Shown here one piece after another: positions 44,568 through 52,857 of a stretch of DNA of 64,000 bases. This DNA is from Rhodocista pekingensis. Its GTDB lineage: Bacteria; Pseudomonadota; Alphaproteobacteria; Azospirillales; Azospirillaceae. Numbering within the stretch: the stretch's first letter is position 1; each line of letters starts with the position of its first letter. The stretch lies in contig NZ_JBHTCM010000004.1 in the NCBI RefSeq assembly GCF_042665545.1, positions 496,001 through 560,000 of the forward strand. The letters run 5' to 3'. The translations under genes were made by a program, and so were the position numbers. The notes beneath the pieces were generated by a model. It saw only the letters and a list, made by a program, of their open reading frames with translations. It did not search any database and was not told the DNA's origin.

Positions 44568-45653
44568 ATGCAGCCACACGCGAAGATCCTGGCGGTCGCC
44601 ACCGCCACCCCGCCCCACCGCTTCCCGCAGGAACTGACCCGCGATGCCGCGCGGGAGGTGTTCGCCGGCCGGCTGCGGGATTTCGACCGGCTGTCGCCTG
44701 TCTTCACGAACGCGGGAATCGAGGCCCGCCATTCCTGTGTCCCGATCGACTGGTACAAAAAGCCGCGGGGCTGGACGGAACGCAACGACGTGTATCTGGA
44801 AAGCGCCGTGGCCGTCCTGGAGACGGCGGCGCGGACGGCGCTGGAGCGCGCCGGGCTGGACACCGGGGCGGTGGATGCCATCGTCGCCGTCTCCTCCACC
44901 GGGATCGCCACGCCCAGCCTGGACGCGCTGCTGATGCAGCGCCTGGGCCTGCGCCCGGACGTGCAGCGGCTGCCCGTGTTCGGGCTGGGCTGCGCCGGCG
45001 GCGTGCTGGGTCTGGCGCGTGCGGCCAACTGGGCCGCCAGCATGCCCGGCCGCACCGTGCTGTTCCTGGTGGTCGAACTGTGCGGCCTGTCCTTCCGGCA
45101 TGGCGACCTGAGCAAGGCCAATGTCGTGGCGACGGCCCTGTTCGGCGACGGCGCGGCCGCCGTGCTGCTGCGCACCGACCCGCCGGACGCCGGCGGGCGC
45201 CCCGCTGCGGGCCGCAGTTCCGGCGACCTGGGCCGCGTCGTGGGCTGGGCGGAGCATACCTGGCCGGACACGCTGGACATCATGGGCTGGCGGGTCGAGG
45301 ACGATGGCCTGGGCGTCATCTTCTCACAGAGCATCCCCCGGCTGGTGCGGGAAAGAGTCGGCACGGTGGTCGATTCCTTCCTGGACCGGCAGGGCCTGTC
45401 GCGGCGCCGGCTGTCCGGCAGCATCTGCCATCCCGGCGGCGCCAAGGTGCTGGAGGCGCTGGAAGAGGTGCTGGCGCCGGCCACCGCCGGCCTGGACGAT
45501 GCCCGCAGCGTGCTGCGCGATTACGGCAACATGTCGGCCGCCACCGTCCTGTTCGTGCTGGAGCGGCGGATCGCCGGCGGGGCGCGCGGGCCGCACCTGA
45601 TGACGGCCCTGGGGCCGGGGTTCACGGCGGCGCTGGCCCTTGTGGAGCTTTAG
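44568..45653 (+). CDS. type III polyketide synthase (chalcone/stilbene synthase family)
   Basis: A 361-residue thiolase-fold condensing enzyme that extends an acyl-CoA starter with malonyl units. The catalytic triad is Cys142 (FGLGCAGGVLGL), His288 (ICHPGGAKV) and Asn321 (DYGNMSAATV), all in family positions. The ATG at 44568 gives MQPHAKILAVATATPPH; a GTG at 44541 would add nine residues. It is followed 3 bases later by an ICMT-like methyltransferase. Such pairs in other bacteria make alkylresorcinol- or alkylpyrone-type phenolic lipids; the product here is inferred, not known. Confidence 0.92.
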   Translation: MQPHAKILAVATATPPHRFPQELTRDAAREVFAGRLRDFDRLSPVFTNAGIEARHSCVPIDWYKKPRGWTERNDVYLESAVAVLETAARTALERAGLDTGAVDAIVAVSSTGIATPSLDALLMQRLGLRPDVQRLPVFGLGCAGGVLGLARAANWAASMPGRTVLFLVVELCGLSFRHGDLSKANVVATALFGDGAAAVLLRTDPPDAGGRPAAGRSSGDLGRVVGWAEHTWPDTLDIMGWRVEDDGLGVIFSQSIPRLVRERVGTVVDSFLDRQGLSRRRLSGSICHPGGAKVLEALEEVLAPATAGLDDARSVLRDYGNMSAATVLFVLERRIAGGARGPHLMTALGPGFTAALALVEL

Positions 45654-45656
45654 GGC

Positions 45657-46187
45657 ATGACGGTCGGCCTGCCGCATCTGGTCTTTCTGCTGGTGGCCGT
45701 GCAGCGGCTGCTGGAACTTCTCCTCGCCCGGCGCAACACGCGCCGCCTGCTGGCGCGGGGCGCCGTGGAGACCGGGGCCGGACATTATCCCCTGTTCGTG
45801 CTGCTGCACGGCGGCTGGCTGGTGGCCCTGTTCCTGACGGTGCCGGCGGAGGCGCCGGTATCCTGGCCGCTCCTGGTGCTGTTCCTGCTTCTCCAGGCCG
45901 GGCGCCTCTGGGTGGTGGCGAGCCTGGGGCCGTACTGGACGACGCGGATCATCACCCTGCCCGGCGCGCCGCTGGTCCGGCGCGGACCGTTCCGCTTCGT
46001 CCGCCATCCCAACTACCTGGTGGTGACGGGAGAGATCGCGGTGCTGCCGCTGGCCTTCGGCGCCTGGGAGATCGCGCTCGTCTTCTCCGGACTCAACGCC
46101 GCCCTGCTCTACCACCGCATCCGGGTGGAAGAACGGGCGCTGGCGCCGCGGCGCACGGTCGGAACCGGAAGCGGCCGGACGGCCTGA
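45657..46187 (+). CDS. isoprenylcysteine carboxyl methyltransferase (ICMT) family protein
   Basis: A 176-residue membrane protein with about four to five helices. The C-terminal RHPNYLVVTGEI (residues 116-127) and the following hydrophobic stretch match the ICMT/phospholipid-methyltransferase SAM-binding region. It starts 3 bases after the polyketide synthase ends. It probably O-methylates the polyketide product rather than a prenylated protein, judged from the context and from SrsB-type enzymes. Confidence 0.85.
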   Translation: MTVGLPHLVFLLVAVQRLLELLLARRNTRRLLARGAVETGAGHYPLFVLLHGGWLVALFLTVPAEAPVSWPLLVLFLLLQAGRLWVVASLGPYWTTRIITLPGAPLVRRGPFRFVRHPNYLVVTGEIAVLPLAFGAWEIALVFSGLNAALLYHRIRVEERALAPRRTVGTGSGRTA

Positions 46188-46287
46188 GAGTCCGGCGGCC
46201 GCAGCCGCGCGGGTCCGATCCGGGAAATTTGCCCGCCCGCGCGCGGCATTGTACCTTGGCCGCCCCACCACCCGATGGCACCCACCC

Positions 46288-46986
46288 GTGACCGACTTCC
46301 AACCCGCCGGTCTGGACCGGATCGAGCTGCTGAAATCCCTGACGCCGGAGGAGCGCGTCGCCCTGTCCCGCCAGTGCAGTTGGCGGCATTTCCACGCCCA
46401 GGAGCAGATCGTCGACCGCTCGTCGGAGAGCCGGGACGTCTGCTTCATCGTGGAGGGCCGGGTGCGGGTGGTGAACTACTCCCTCTCCGGCCGCGAGATC
46501 ACCTTCGACGACATCGAGGCCGGCGGCTATCTGGGAGAGCTGTCCGCCATCGACGGGGAGCCGCGCTCGGCCAGCATCGTGGCGCTGACGGAGACGCAGG
46601 TCGCCTTCATGTCGCCGCGGCTGTTCCTGGAAACGGCGACGCAGCACCCGGCAGTGGCGCTGCTGGTGATGCGGCGGCTGGCCCGGATCGTCCGTTCGGC
46701 CACCGGCCGGATCATGGATCTGAGCACCCTGGGCGCCAATAACCGGGTGCATGCGGAACTGCTGCGGCTGGCAAAGCCGGACCTGCGGCCGGACAACACG
46801 GCGGAGATCACCCCCGTGCCGATCCACAACGACATTGCCAGCCGGGTCAGCACGACCCGGGAAACGGTGGCCCGCGTCTTCAGCGATCTGGCCCGCGACG
46901 GCATCCTGGAGCGCCGGGGCAACCATCTGGTCATCCTCGACTTCCGGAAGCTTGAGAACATGGTCGAGGGCGTGCGGGGGGATTAG
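46288..46986 (+). CDS. Crp/Fnr family transcriptional regulator
   Basis: A 232-residue protein with a cyclic-nucleotide-binding fold: GYLGELSAIDGEPRSASIVA (phosphate-binding cassette with GEL at 83-85 and RSA at 93-95), a dimer helix, and a C-terminal winged helix (NDIASRVSTTRETVARVFSDL, seen as TRETVARVFSDL). The conserved Arg and Ser of the cassette suggest cAMP or cGMP binding; there are no N-terminal Fe-S cysteines, so it is not an FNR. The GTG at 46288 is the likely start. It lies 100 bases after the ICMT gene. Confidence 0.88.
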   Translation: MTDFQPAGLDRIELLKSLTPEERVALSRQCSWRHFHAQEQIVDRSSESRDVCFIVEGRVRVVNYSLSGREITFDDIEAGGYLGELSAIDGEPRSASIVALTETQVAFMSPRLFLETATQHPAVALLVMRRLARIVRSATGRIMDLSTLGANNRVHAELLRLAKPDLRPDNTAEITPVPIHNDIASRVSTTRETVARVFSDLARDGILERRGNHLVILDFRKLENMVEGVRGD

Positions 46987-47081
46987 GCCGCATACCTGTC
47001 GGTCTAACCCCGGCGGCGGTGTGATGCCCCGGACACATCTTTGACCTTTCAAACCCGGGCCGGGAGGTTTATATAGAGGAC

Positions 47082-47177
47082 AGCTTGACCGTGACAGTTT
47101 CGACACGGTCAAGCCTTCAACCTCCTTATGAGGCTCCCTTCATCTTCGCCGGCTGTCCGCAGCCGGCGATCTTTTTT
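47082..47177 (+). ncRNA. candidate small RNA with anti-Shine-Dalgarno motif
   Basis: About 96 bases, between the Crp/Fnr gene and the convergent fliN-like gene. Stem 1 is perfect: GCTTGACCGTG (47083-47093) and CACGGTCAAGC (47104-47114). A pyrimidine-rich linker with CCTCC (47121-47125) and GAGGCTCCC follows, and the 3' end is a textbook terminator: CGCCGGCTG (47147-47155), TCCG loop, CAGCCGGCG (47160-47168), then six T (47172-47177). A TATATA -10 element lies at 47070-47075, placing the start near 47082. This is inference from structure; no family was matched. Confidence 0.55.
47147..47177 (+). terminator. intrinsic terminator of the candidate small RNA
   Basis: A 9-base perfect stem with a four-base TCCG loop (47147-47168), followed by ATC and TTTTTT (47172-47177). 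It ends 35 bases before the convergent fliN-like gene stops. Confidence 0.9.
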
Positions 47178-47212
47178 GAAGGGGCCCTTTTCCCTGGAAG
47201 CGTCCGCCCGTC

Positions 47213-47524
47213 CTATCCGCTTACACGCGCGAACTCGCGGAAGGTGACGGCGATCTTGTCCTCGACGATCGTCACCTCGCCACGTCCGACCATGCGGCCG
47301 GAGACGATGATGTCCGACAGGTCGTCGATCTTGCGGTCAAGCTCCACGATGGCGCCGCGGCCCAGCTTCAGCAGGTCGCGCACACGGATGGTCGAGGTGC
47401 CGAGGACGACGCTGACCTCCACCTCCGTGTCATAGATGGCGGAAATCTCCGGCAGGTCGGAGGTCGCCTTCTTCGGCTCCGCCTGACCTCCGAACATGGC
47501 ATCGATGTCGTCCTGGTCCGCCAT
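47213..47524 (-). CDS. FliN-type flagellar motor switch protein
   Basis: A 103-residue single-domain SpoA/FliN protein: YDTEVEVSVVLGTSTIRVRDLLKLGRGAIVELDRKID and VGRGEVTIVEDKIAVTF are the family core (seen as LLKLGRGAIVELD and ARGEVxxVE-type VGRGEVTIVED). The N-terminal QDDIDAMFGG is typical of FliN and FliY, as in CheC-like binding peptides. The ATG at 47524 is used. No other flagellar gene is in the window. The call is good for the domain; whether it acts in the flagellar switch or a second system is open. Confidence 0.85.
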   Translation of the reverse strand: MADQDDIDAMFGGQAEPKKATSDLPEISAIYDTEVEVSVVLGTSTIRVRDLLKLGRGAIVELDRKIDDLSDIIVSGRMVGRGEVTIVEDKIAVTFREFARVSG

Positions 47525-47732
47525 GATCCGTGGAGTCCCTCTGCTGTTCCGGACCGTCGCGGCCAGGACCTGTCGCGGTCCCGGCCCGCCGGGGATTCGG
47601 CGCATCCTACCATGCGCGGTCGGGGATCGGAGGGGGAAATGATGGGACGGGCCGGGCGGACCGGGAGCGCTGCGGCCGGCGCTTCCGGTCGGTTCCTGTC
47701 GCCCAGGGGCGCAGAGAGGACCGCCCGCCGGC

Positions 47733-47933
47733 TCACTCGGCCGGGGCGGCCTCCGTCTCCGGTTCGGAGCCCGACCGCTCGTAACGGAGGATCAGCCACA
47801 GGTTCAGCAGAACGCCGATCCCGAAGCAGACCACACCGGCGAGGAACAGTTCGTTGTCGGCGGCCCCGGCGGAGAGGAAGAGACCGAAGAGAGCGACCAG
47901 GGCCCCCGTGAGGCCGAGCATGGGAGAACGCAT
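47733..47933 (-). CDS. small two-helix membrane protein, 66 residues
   Basis: Not a named family. The N-terminus is a hydrophobic helix (GLTGALVALFGLFLSAGA) and a second helix follows (LFLAGVVCFGIGVLLNLWLIL), ending in an acidic tail (ETEAAPAE). It begins 43 bases downstream of ccoS in the same direction and may be the last gene of the ccoGHIS transcript. Confidence 0.6.
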   Translation of the reverse strand: MRSPMLGLTGALVALFGLFLSAGAADNELFLAGVVCFGIGVLLNLWLILRYERSGSEPETEAAPAE

Positions 47934-47975
47934 TTAAAACTCCGAAATCAGGAACAAGGTGTCAGGAGGGGTCCG

Positions 47976-48164
47976 TCAGACCCCGCGGGACCCGACGGTG
48001 CTGTCGGATTTCCGCGGCAACGGCTTGTCATCGTCGAAGAGTATCCGCGTCGCCGCCCCGTCGAGGTCGTCGAACTGGCCGGACCGCACCGACCAGAAGA
48101 ACGCCGCAAGGCCCAGCAACCCCAGGAACAGGGCCACCGGGATCAGCAGCAACAGGCTGTTCAT
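47976..48164 (-). CDS. ccoS: cbb3 oxidase assembly protein CcoS
   Basis: A 62-residue protein needed to insert cofactors into cbb3 oxidase. It has one N-terminal membrane helix and the short motif AAFFWSVRSGQFDDLDG followed by a PxRxLFDDD-type segment (RILFDDDKPLP), the family signature. Its start overlaps the ccoI stop by 4 bases, so it is translationally coupled. Confidence 0.93.
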   Translation of the reverse strand: MNSLLLLIPVALFLGLLGLAAFFWSVRSGQFDDLDGAATRILFDDDKPLPRKSDSTVGSRGV

Positions 48165-50620
48165 GATCCACCTCCTGCACGAGCCCCCGTCCGACGGCCG
48201 GACAGACGCATCGCATTACCGATGACGATCAGCGAGGACGAAGACATCGCCACCGCCGCCACCAGGGGCGTGGCATGTCCTAGCATCGCGATAGGGACGG
48301 CACACATGTTATAGATCAGTGTGAAACCAAGATTTTGCCGCACCAGCCGGTCCGCCTTGCGGGCAACGGCCAGCAGATCGGCCACCGGGGCCAGCCGGTC
48401 ACCCTGGAAGACAGCATCCGCCGCGGTCTGCGCAATGTCCACAGCCGAAGCAGGGGAAACGGAAACATCGGCCGCAGCGAGCGCCGCCGCGTCGTTCAGC
48501 CCGTCCCCCACCATCAGCACCCGGCGGCCCGCCGCGCGCAGTTCGGCCAGCCGGGCGCACTTGCCCGCCGGGTCCACCCCGCCGCGCCAGTCGTCCAGTC
48601 CAAGCTCGGCCGCCAGCGTGGCCACCGCCTCCGGCCGGTCGCCGGAGAGCAGCTCGACCCGGTAGCCGGCGCGGCGCAGATCGCTCACCACCGTTGCCGC
48701 ATCGCTGCGGGCCTGGTCGGCGAAGGCGAAGCGGACGGGCGCCCGGCCCGGCTCCGCCAGCCACAGCTCGGCATCCGCAACCGCGCCCGACGGTCCCGCC
48801 GCTGCCGCGACGGGCGCCCCGACGAAGGCGCGGCTGCCCAGGCGCACGGTGCCCTCGGCGGTGTCCAGTTCCAGGCCGCGTCCCGGCAGCTCCCGCACGT
48901 CGCTGGCGACGGGTCCGGACCCGGCGGCCCGGGCCAGGGCGCGGGACAGCGGGTGCCGGCTGTTCCGGGCCAGCGTGGCGGCCCGATCCAGGGCCGCCGC
49001 GTCGCGGCCGGCATCGGGCAGCAGCTCCGGCCGGCCGAGCGTCAGGGTGCCGGTCTTGTCGAACACCACCGTATCGACCGTCGCCAGCCGCTCCAGCGCG
49101 GTGGCGGACTTCAGCAGCGTGCCCTGGCGCAGCAGCCGGTCGCTCGCCACCACCTGCACGGCCGGAACCGCCAGGGCGAGCGCGCAGGGACAGGTGATGA
49201 TGAGGACAGCCACGGCGATCAGCAGGGCCGGCTGCCAGTCCAGCCCCACCCCCAGGGTCCAGGCAAGGAAGGTGCCGAGCGCCAGGGTATGGACGACGGG
49301 CGTGTAGTGGCGCGCCACCCGGTCGGCCAGGGCGACGAAGCGGGCGCGGCCCTGCTCCGCCGCCTCCATCAGGCGCACGATCTCCGCCAGCAGCGTCCCC
49401 TCGCCGCTGGCCGTCACCGTGACCCGGAGGGGGGCGGAGAGGTTCAGCATGCCCGCGAACAGGCGCGCCCCGGGTTCGACCGGCAGCGGCCGGGTCTCCC
49501 CGGTCACGACGCTGGTGTCCACCTCGGAACGCCCCTCCGCCACGGCGCCGTCCACCCCCACCCGCTCCCCCGCCGCCACCAGCACGGTGGCGCCGGCGGG
49601 CACGGCGGAGGGAGCCGACAGGGCGGTGCTGCCGTCCGGCTGGAGCACGGTGACCGGCACACGGGCCAGGGCCAGCAGATGTTCCGCCGCCGAGCGGGCA
49701 CGGCCGCGGGCCCGGCTGTCCAGGTAGCGCCCGATCAGCAGGAAGAAGAGCAGCATCACGGCGCCGTCGAAATAGGCGTGCTGCCCCTGGTTCATCGTCT
49801 CCCACAGGCTGATGCCGCTGGCCAGCGTCACGCCCAGGGAGATCGGCACGTCCATGTTGCTGCGCCCGGCCCGCAGCGCGGCGATGGCCGAGCGGAAGAA
49901 GGGCCGCCCGGCATAGAGCACCGTCGGCAGCGCGATCAGCGCCGACAGCCAGTGCATCAGGGTGCGCGTGGCATCGCCCATGCTGCCGGCGTGCCCCGAC
50001 CAGACGGAGACGGACAGCAGCATGATGTTCATGGCGGCGAAGCCGGCAACCACCATGCAACGCAGCAGCTCGCGCTCGTGCTGGGCCTGGGGGTCGTTCT
50101 CCGCGGCGGTGTCGAACGGGGCGAGGCGGTAGCCGAGCCGGCGCACCGTCGCCACCAGCCCGTCCGCCCGCTCCCGCGGGCCGGACCAGCGCAGGGTCAG
50201 GCGGCGCGTGGTCAGGTTGACCCGCGCCTCCTCCACCTGCGGCTGCTTCGCCAGCGCCGTTTCGATCAGCCAGACGCAGGCCCCGCAGGTCAGCCCGTCC
50301 ACCCGCATCCGCAGGCAGTGCGAGCCGTCCGGCCGGTCCTCCACCTGCGACAGCAGGTCGAGCTTGACCTCCTCGGCCGTCTGGAGCGGTTCCGCCGGCG
50401 CCGCTTCCCGCCGCCGGTAGTAGGCGTCGAGCCCCAGTTCGTGGATCAGGGCATGGGCACCCTCGCACCCGGCGCAGCAGAAACGATCGCCCGGACGCGG
50501 CACCGGCAGCCCGCAATGCAGGCAGCCCCCCGCGCCCGGCGCCTGTCCGCCCCCGCCGGAGCGACGGGCGGACAGCCCGTCGTCCGGACCGCGGTCGAGG
50601 TCGAACAGGGCAACGCTCAT
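48161..50620 (-). CDS. ccoI: copper-transporting P-type ATPase for cbb3 oxidase
   Basis: Moves copper for the assembly of cbb3 oxidase (FixI/CcoI). The 819-residue protein has a Cys-rich N-terminus (CLHC at 33-36, CCAGC at 48-52), a heavy-metal domain with GLTCGAC (Cys112/115), a CPC motif about residue 475, the phosphorylation site DKTGTLTLG about residue 520 and GDGLNDAAAL. About eight membrane helices are present. The ATG at 50620 overlaps the ccoH stop by 4 bases. Confidence 0.95.
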   Translation of the reverse strand: MSVALFDLDRGPDDGLSARRSGGGGQAPGAGGCLHCGLPVPRPGDRFCCAGCEGAHALIHELGLDAYYRRREAAPAEPLQTAEEVKLDLLSQVEDRPDGSHCLRMRVDGLTCGACVWLIETALAKQPQVEEARVNLTTRRLTLRWSGPRERADGLVATVRRLGYRLAPFDTAAENDPQAQHERELLRCMVVAGFAAMNIMLLSVSVWSGHAGSMGDATRTLMHWLSALIALPTVLYAGRPFFRSAIAALRAGRSNMDVPISLGVTLASGISLWETMNQGQHAYFDGAVMLLFFLLIGRYLDSRARGRARSAAEHLLALARVPVTVLQPDGSTALSAPSAVPAGATVLVAAGERVGVDGAVAEGRSEVDTSVVTGETRPLPVEPGARLFAGMLNLSAPLRVTVTASGEGTLLAEIVRLMEAAEQGRARFVALADRVARHYTPVVHTLALGTFLAWTLGVGLDWQPALLIAVAVLIITCPCALALAVPAVQVVASDRLLRQGTLLKSATALERLATVDTVVFDKTGTLTLGRPELLPDAGRDAAALDRAATLARNSRHPLSRALARAAGSGPVASDVRELPGRGLELDTAEGTVRLGSRAFVGAPVAAAAGPSGAVADAELWLAEPGRAPVRFAFADQARSDAATVVSDLRRAGYRVELLSGDRPEAVATLAAELGLDDWRGGVDPAGKCARLAELRAAGRRVLMVGDGLNDAAALAAADVSVSPASAVDIAQTAADAVFQGDRLAPVADLLAVARKADRLVRQNLGFTLIYNMCAVPIAMLGHATPLVAAVAMSSSSLIVIGNAMRLSGRRTGARAGGGS

Positions 50621-51117
50621 CGGACGACCATCCGGTCCGACAGGACGTAGGTGTCGCTGCCGTCGTGCAACGTCGCCTTCAGGTCCCACTGCCCCGGCCG
50701 GGGCAGCACGGTACGCGCGACGAAGCGGCCGTCGCCCACATAGTCGAAGGCCAGGGCGACGTCGGGGATCAGCTCCACCGGGCGCACCAGCCGGGGCTCC
50801 GCGATGCGCAGGGCGGAGAGCGGGGCGCCGTCGCGCCCCCTCACCGTCAGCACGATGCGGCCGTCGAGCGGGCCGCCCGCCGGCTCGAATGTGGCCTTCA
50901 CCGTCCAGCCCAGGGCGTCCTGCCGGGACTGGGCCTCCAGCACGTCATTGTAGTGGATGCCGCGCTCGTAAGGCTTGGGCACCACGAGCCCGGTCCATGA
51001 TTTCAACGCGACCACGATCAGGATCGTGTTGACCACGACCACGATCAGCATGCCGCCGACGAACACCCAGGGAATCCAGGCGCTCTTGCGGGGAGTCTCG
51101 GTCGGAACGGTCGTCAC
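50617..51117 (-). CDS. ccoH: FixH/CcoH family protein
   Basis: Assembly protein of cbb3 oxidase. The 166-residue product has one N-terminal membrane helix (WIPWVFVGGMLIVVVVNTILIVVAL) and a periplasmic beta-rich domain starting with GLVVPKPYERGIHYNDV and ending in PGQWDLKATLHDGSD. The GTG at 51117 has GGAAGGA upstream. It is 25 bases from ccoG. Confidence 0.93.
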   Translation of the reverse strand: MTTVPTETPRKSAWIPWVFVGGMLIVVVVNTILIVVALKSWTGLVVPKPYERGIHYNDVLEAQSRQDALGWTVKATFEPAGGPLDGRIVLTVRGRDGAPLSALRIAEPRLVRPVELIPDVALAFDYVGDGRFVARTVLPRPGQWDLKATLHDGSDTYVLSDRMVVR

Positions 51118-51142
51118 GGTCGATATCCTTCCCTGGCAGCGG

Positions 51143-52654
51143 TCAGTGCAGTGCGGCGGGCCGCGGCCCGACGAACACGGCATCGTAACGGTCGCCGGTG
51201 CCGTCCACCGGATTGCGCAGGATGAACTGGATGGAGGTCGAATCGGAGGTCAGGGCACCGCGCGGCGCGGTGACGAAGACGCGGAAGGGAACCACCGTGT
51301 CCGGTTGCGCCCGCAGCACGACAGGACCGCCGCGATCGCTTTCACCGACATCCTGCACCACCAGACGCGCGCCGTCGATACCCACGACACTCAGTTCGTA
51401 ATCCACGTCGGCCCGCTGCTTATTCAGGATCTTCAGCGTGTAGCCGTTGCGGATGTCGCCGTCCGACAGGGTGACGAACAGGGGCGCGCGGTCGCGCAGC
51501 ACGTTCACCTCCATCGTCGTGCGGGTGGCAAGCGCCGCGACCATGATGGCGCTGACCAGCAGCAGCAGCCCGGCATAGATCAGCGTGCGTGGCCGCACCG
51601 GGCGCAGCTTCGTGGGCAGCCCCTTGGAGCGGGCCTCCTGGTTGTTCTCCGTGTCGAAGGTGACGAGGTTCAGCGGCCGGCCGACCTTCGTCATGATGTC
51701 GTTGCAGGCGTCGATGCAGAGGCCGCAGCCGATGCATTCGAGCTGGAGCCCGTCGCGGATGTCGATGCCCGTCGGGCAGGCGGCGATGCACTGGCCGCAG
51801 TCGATGCAGTCGCCCAGTCCCTCCGGCGCCAGACCGGCCTTGGACCCGCCGCGCGGCTCGCCCCGCCACTTCTCATAGGTCACGACCATGCTGTCACGGT
51901 CGAGCATGGCCGCCTGGAAACGCGGCCAGGGGCACATGTAGGTGCAGACCTGTTCGCGCGCCCAGCCGGCCAGCAGATAGGTGGTCGCCGTGAACAGACC
52001 GACGAAGAAGTACTGGTTCACCGTGGCCGCGCCGGTGAAGAAATCCACGATGAAGGTCGGCGCATCGTTGAAATAGAGCACCCAGGCGCCGCCCGTGGCG
52101 AGCGAGATCAGCAGCCAGGCGGTGTGGGTGGCCGTCTTCAGCCCCGCCTTCTTCAGCGACATGGGCGACTGGTCCAACCGCATGCGGGCTCCCCGGTCGC
52201 CCTCGATCACGCGCTCGACCCACATGAAAAGGTCGGTCCAGACCGTCTGCGGGCAGGTGTAGCCGCACCAGATGCGGCCATAGAGCGCCGTGACAAGGAA
52301 GAGACCGAAGGCGCCGAGCACCAGCAGGCCGGTGATGTAATAGACCTCCTGCGGCCAGATCTCGATCCAGAGGAAATAGGCCCGCCCCGCCGACAGGTCG
52401 ATCAGCACGGCCTGATCCGGCGCCCCCGGCCCGCGGTCCCAGCGGATCCAGGGCACGAGGTAATAGAGGCTGAGGCAGAAGACCAGAACCGCCGTCTTGG
52501 CACGGCGGTACGCTCCGGTCACGGCCTTGGGATAGACCTTGACCCGGCTGGCATAAAGGCTCTGCTCGGCGGCCACAGCGTCGGCCGACGGCTTCTGCCG
52601 GCGCGACCGGACCGCAACGGCCGGCTTCTCCATCAGATCTGTTTTGCCATCCAT
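51143..52654 (-). CDS. ccoG: cbb3 oxidase accessory protein CcoG (FixG)
   Basis: Polyferredoxin-like membrane protein; reduces copper for cbb3 assembly in studied systems. The 503-residue protein has five or so membrane helices, CGYTCPQTVW and CTYMCPWPRFQ in the membrane part, and two 4Fe-4S motifs in the loop (CIDCGQCIAACP about residue 281 and CIGCGLCIDAC), then a C-terminal FixG Ig-like domain. First gene of the ccoGHIS transcript. An in-frame ATG at residue 8 is an alternative start. Confidence 0.95.
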   Translation of the reverse strand: MDGKTDLMEKPAVAVRSRRQKPSADAVAAEQSLYASRVKVYPKAVTGAYRRAKTAVLVFCLSLYYLVPWIRWDRGPGAPDQAVLIDLSAGRAYFLWIEIWPQEVYYITGLLVLGAFGLFLVTALYGRIWCGYTCPQTVWTDLFMWVERVIEGDRGARMRLDQSPMSLKKAGLKTATHTAWLLISLATGGAWVLYFNDAPTFIVDFFTGAATVNQYFFVGLFTATTYLLAGWAREQVCTYMCPWPRFQAAMLDRDSMVVTYEKWRGEPRGGSKAGLAPEGLGDCIDCGQCIAACPTGIDIRDGLQLECIGCGLCIDACNDIMTKVGRPLNLVTFDTENNQEARSKGLPTKLRPVRPRTLIYAGLLLLVSAIMVAALATRTTMEVNVLRDRAPLFVTLSDGDIRNGYTLKILNKQRADVDYELSVVGIDGARLVVQDVGESDRGGPVVLRAQPDTVVPFRVFVTAPRGALTSDSTSIQFILRNPVDGTGDRYDAVFVGPRPAALH

Positions 52655-52742
52655 CGTGGCACCTTCGAATCGGGCGTTGCGGAGGGCCCGCAGGCCATCG
52701 GCTTGCCCAGAGGGAAAATTGGCCCGTGACGCTTTGTCCCGC

Positions 52743-52756
52743 CATGCGCTAGATCA
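52743..52756 (-). promoter_or_regulatory. degenerate FNR/FixK-like box before ccoG
   Basis: On the minus strand TTGATCTAGCGCAT keeps a perfect left half TTGAT but only part of the right half. It lies 89-102 bases before the ccoG start, in the gap after the ccoNOQP terminator. An AT-rich AATTTT (52720-52715) sits about where a -10 element would be. Weak evidence on its own; context supports oxygen control. Confidence 0.35.
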
Positions 52757-52785
52757 AGAATGTCGCAGGCCTGCGGGGACGCCGG

Positions 52786-52827
52786 AAAAACCAAGCGCCC
52801 GTCCGGGGGGGAACCCGGACAGGCGCT
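52786..52827 (-). terminator. intrinsic terminator of ccoNOQP
   Basis: On the minus strand a 14-base stem (plus-strand 52794-52807 with 52814-52827, one G-U pair) is followed by TGG and TTTTT (52790-52786). It starts 31 bases after the ccoP stop, separating the structural operon from ccoGHIS. Confidence 0.88.
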
Positions 52828-52857
52828 CGGCTTACCCGGCGATGGTCCGGGGGAGGC

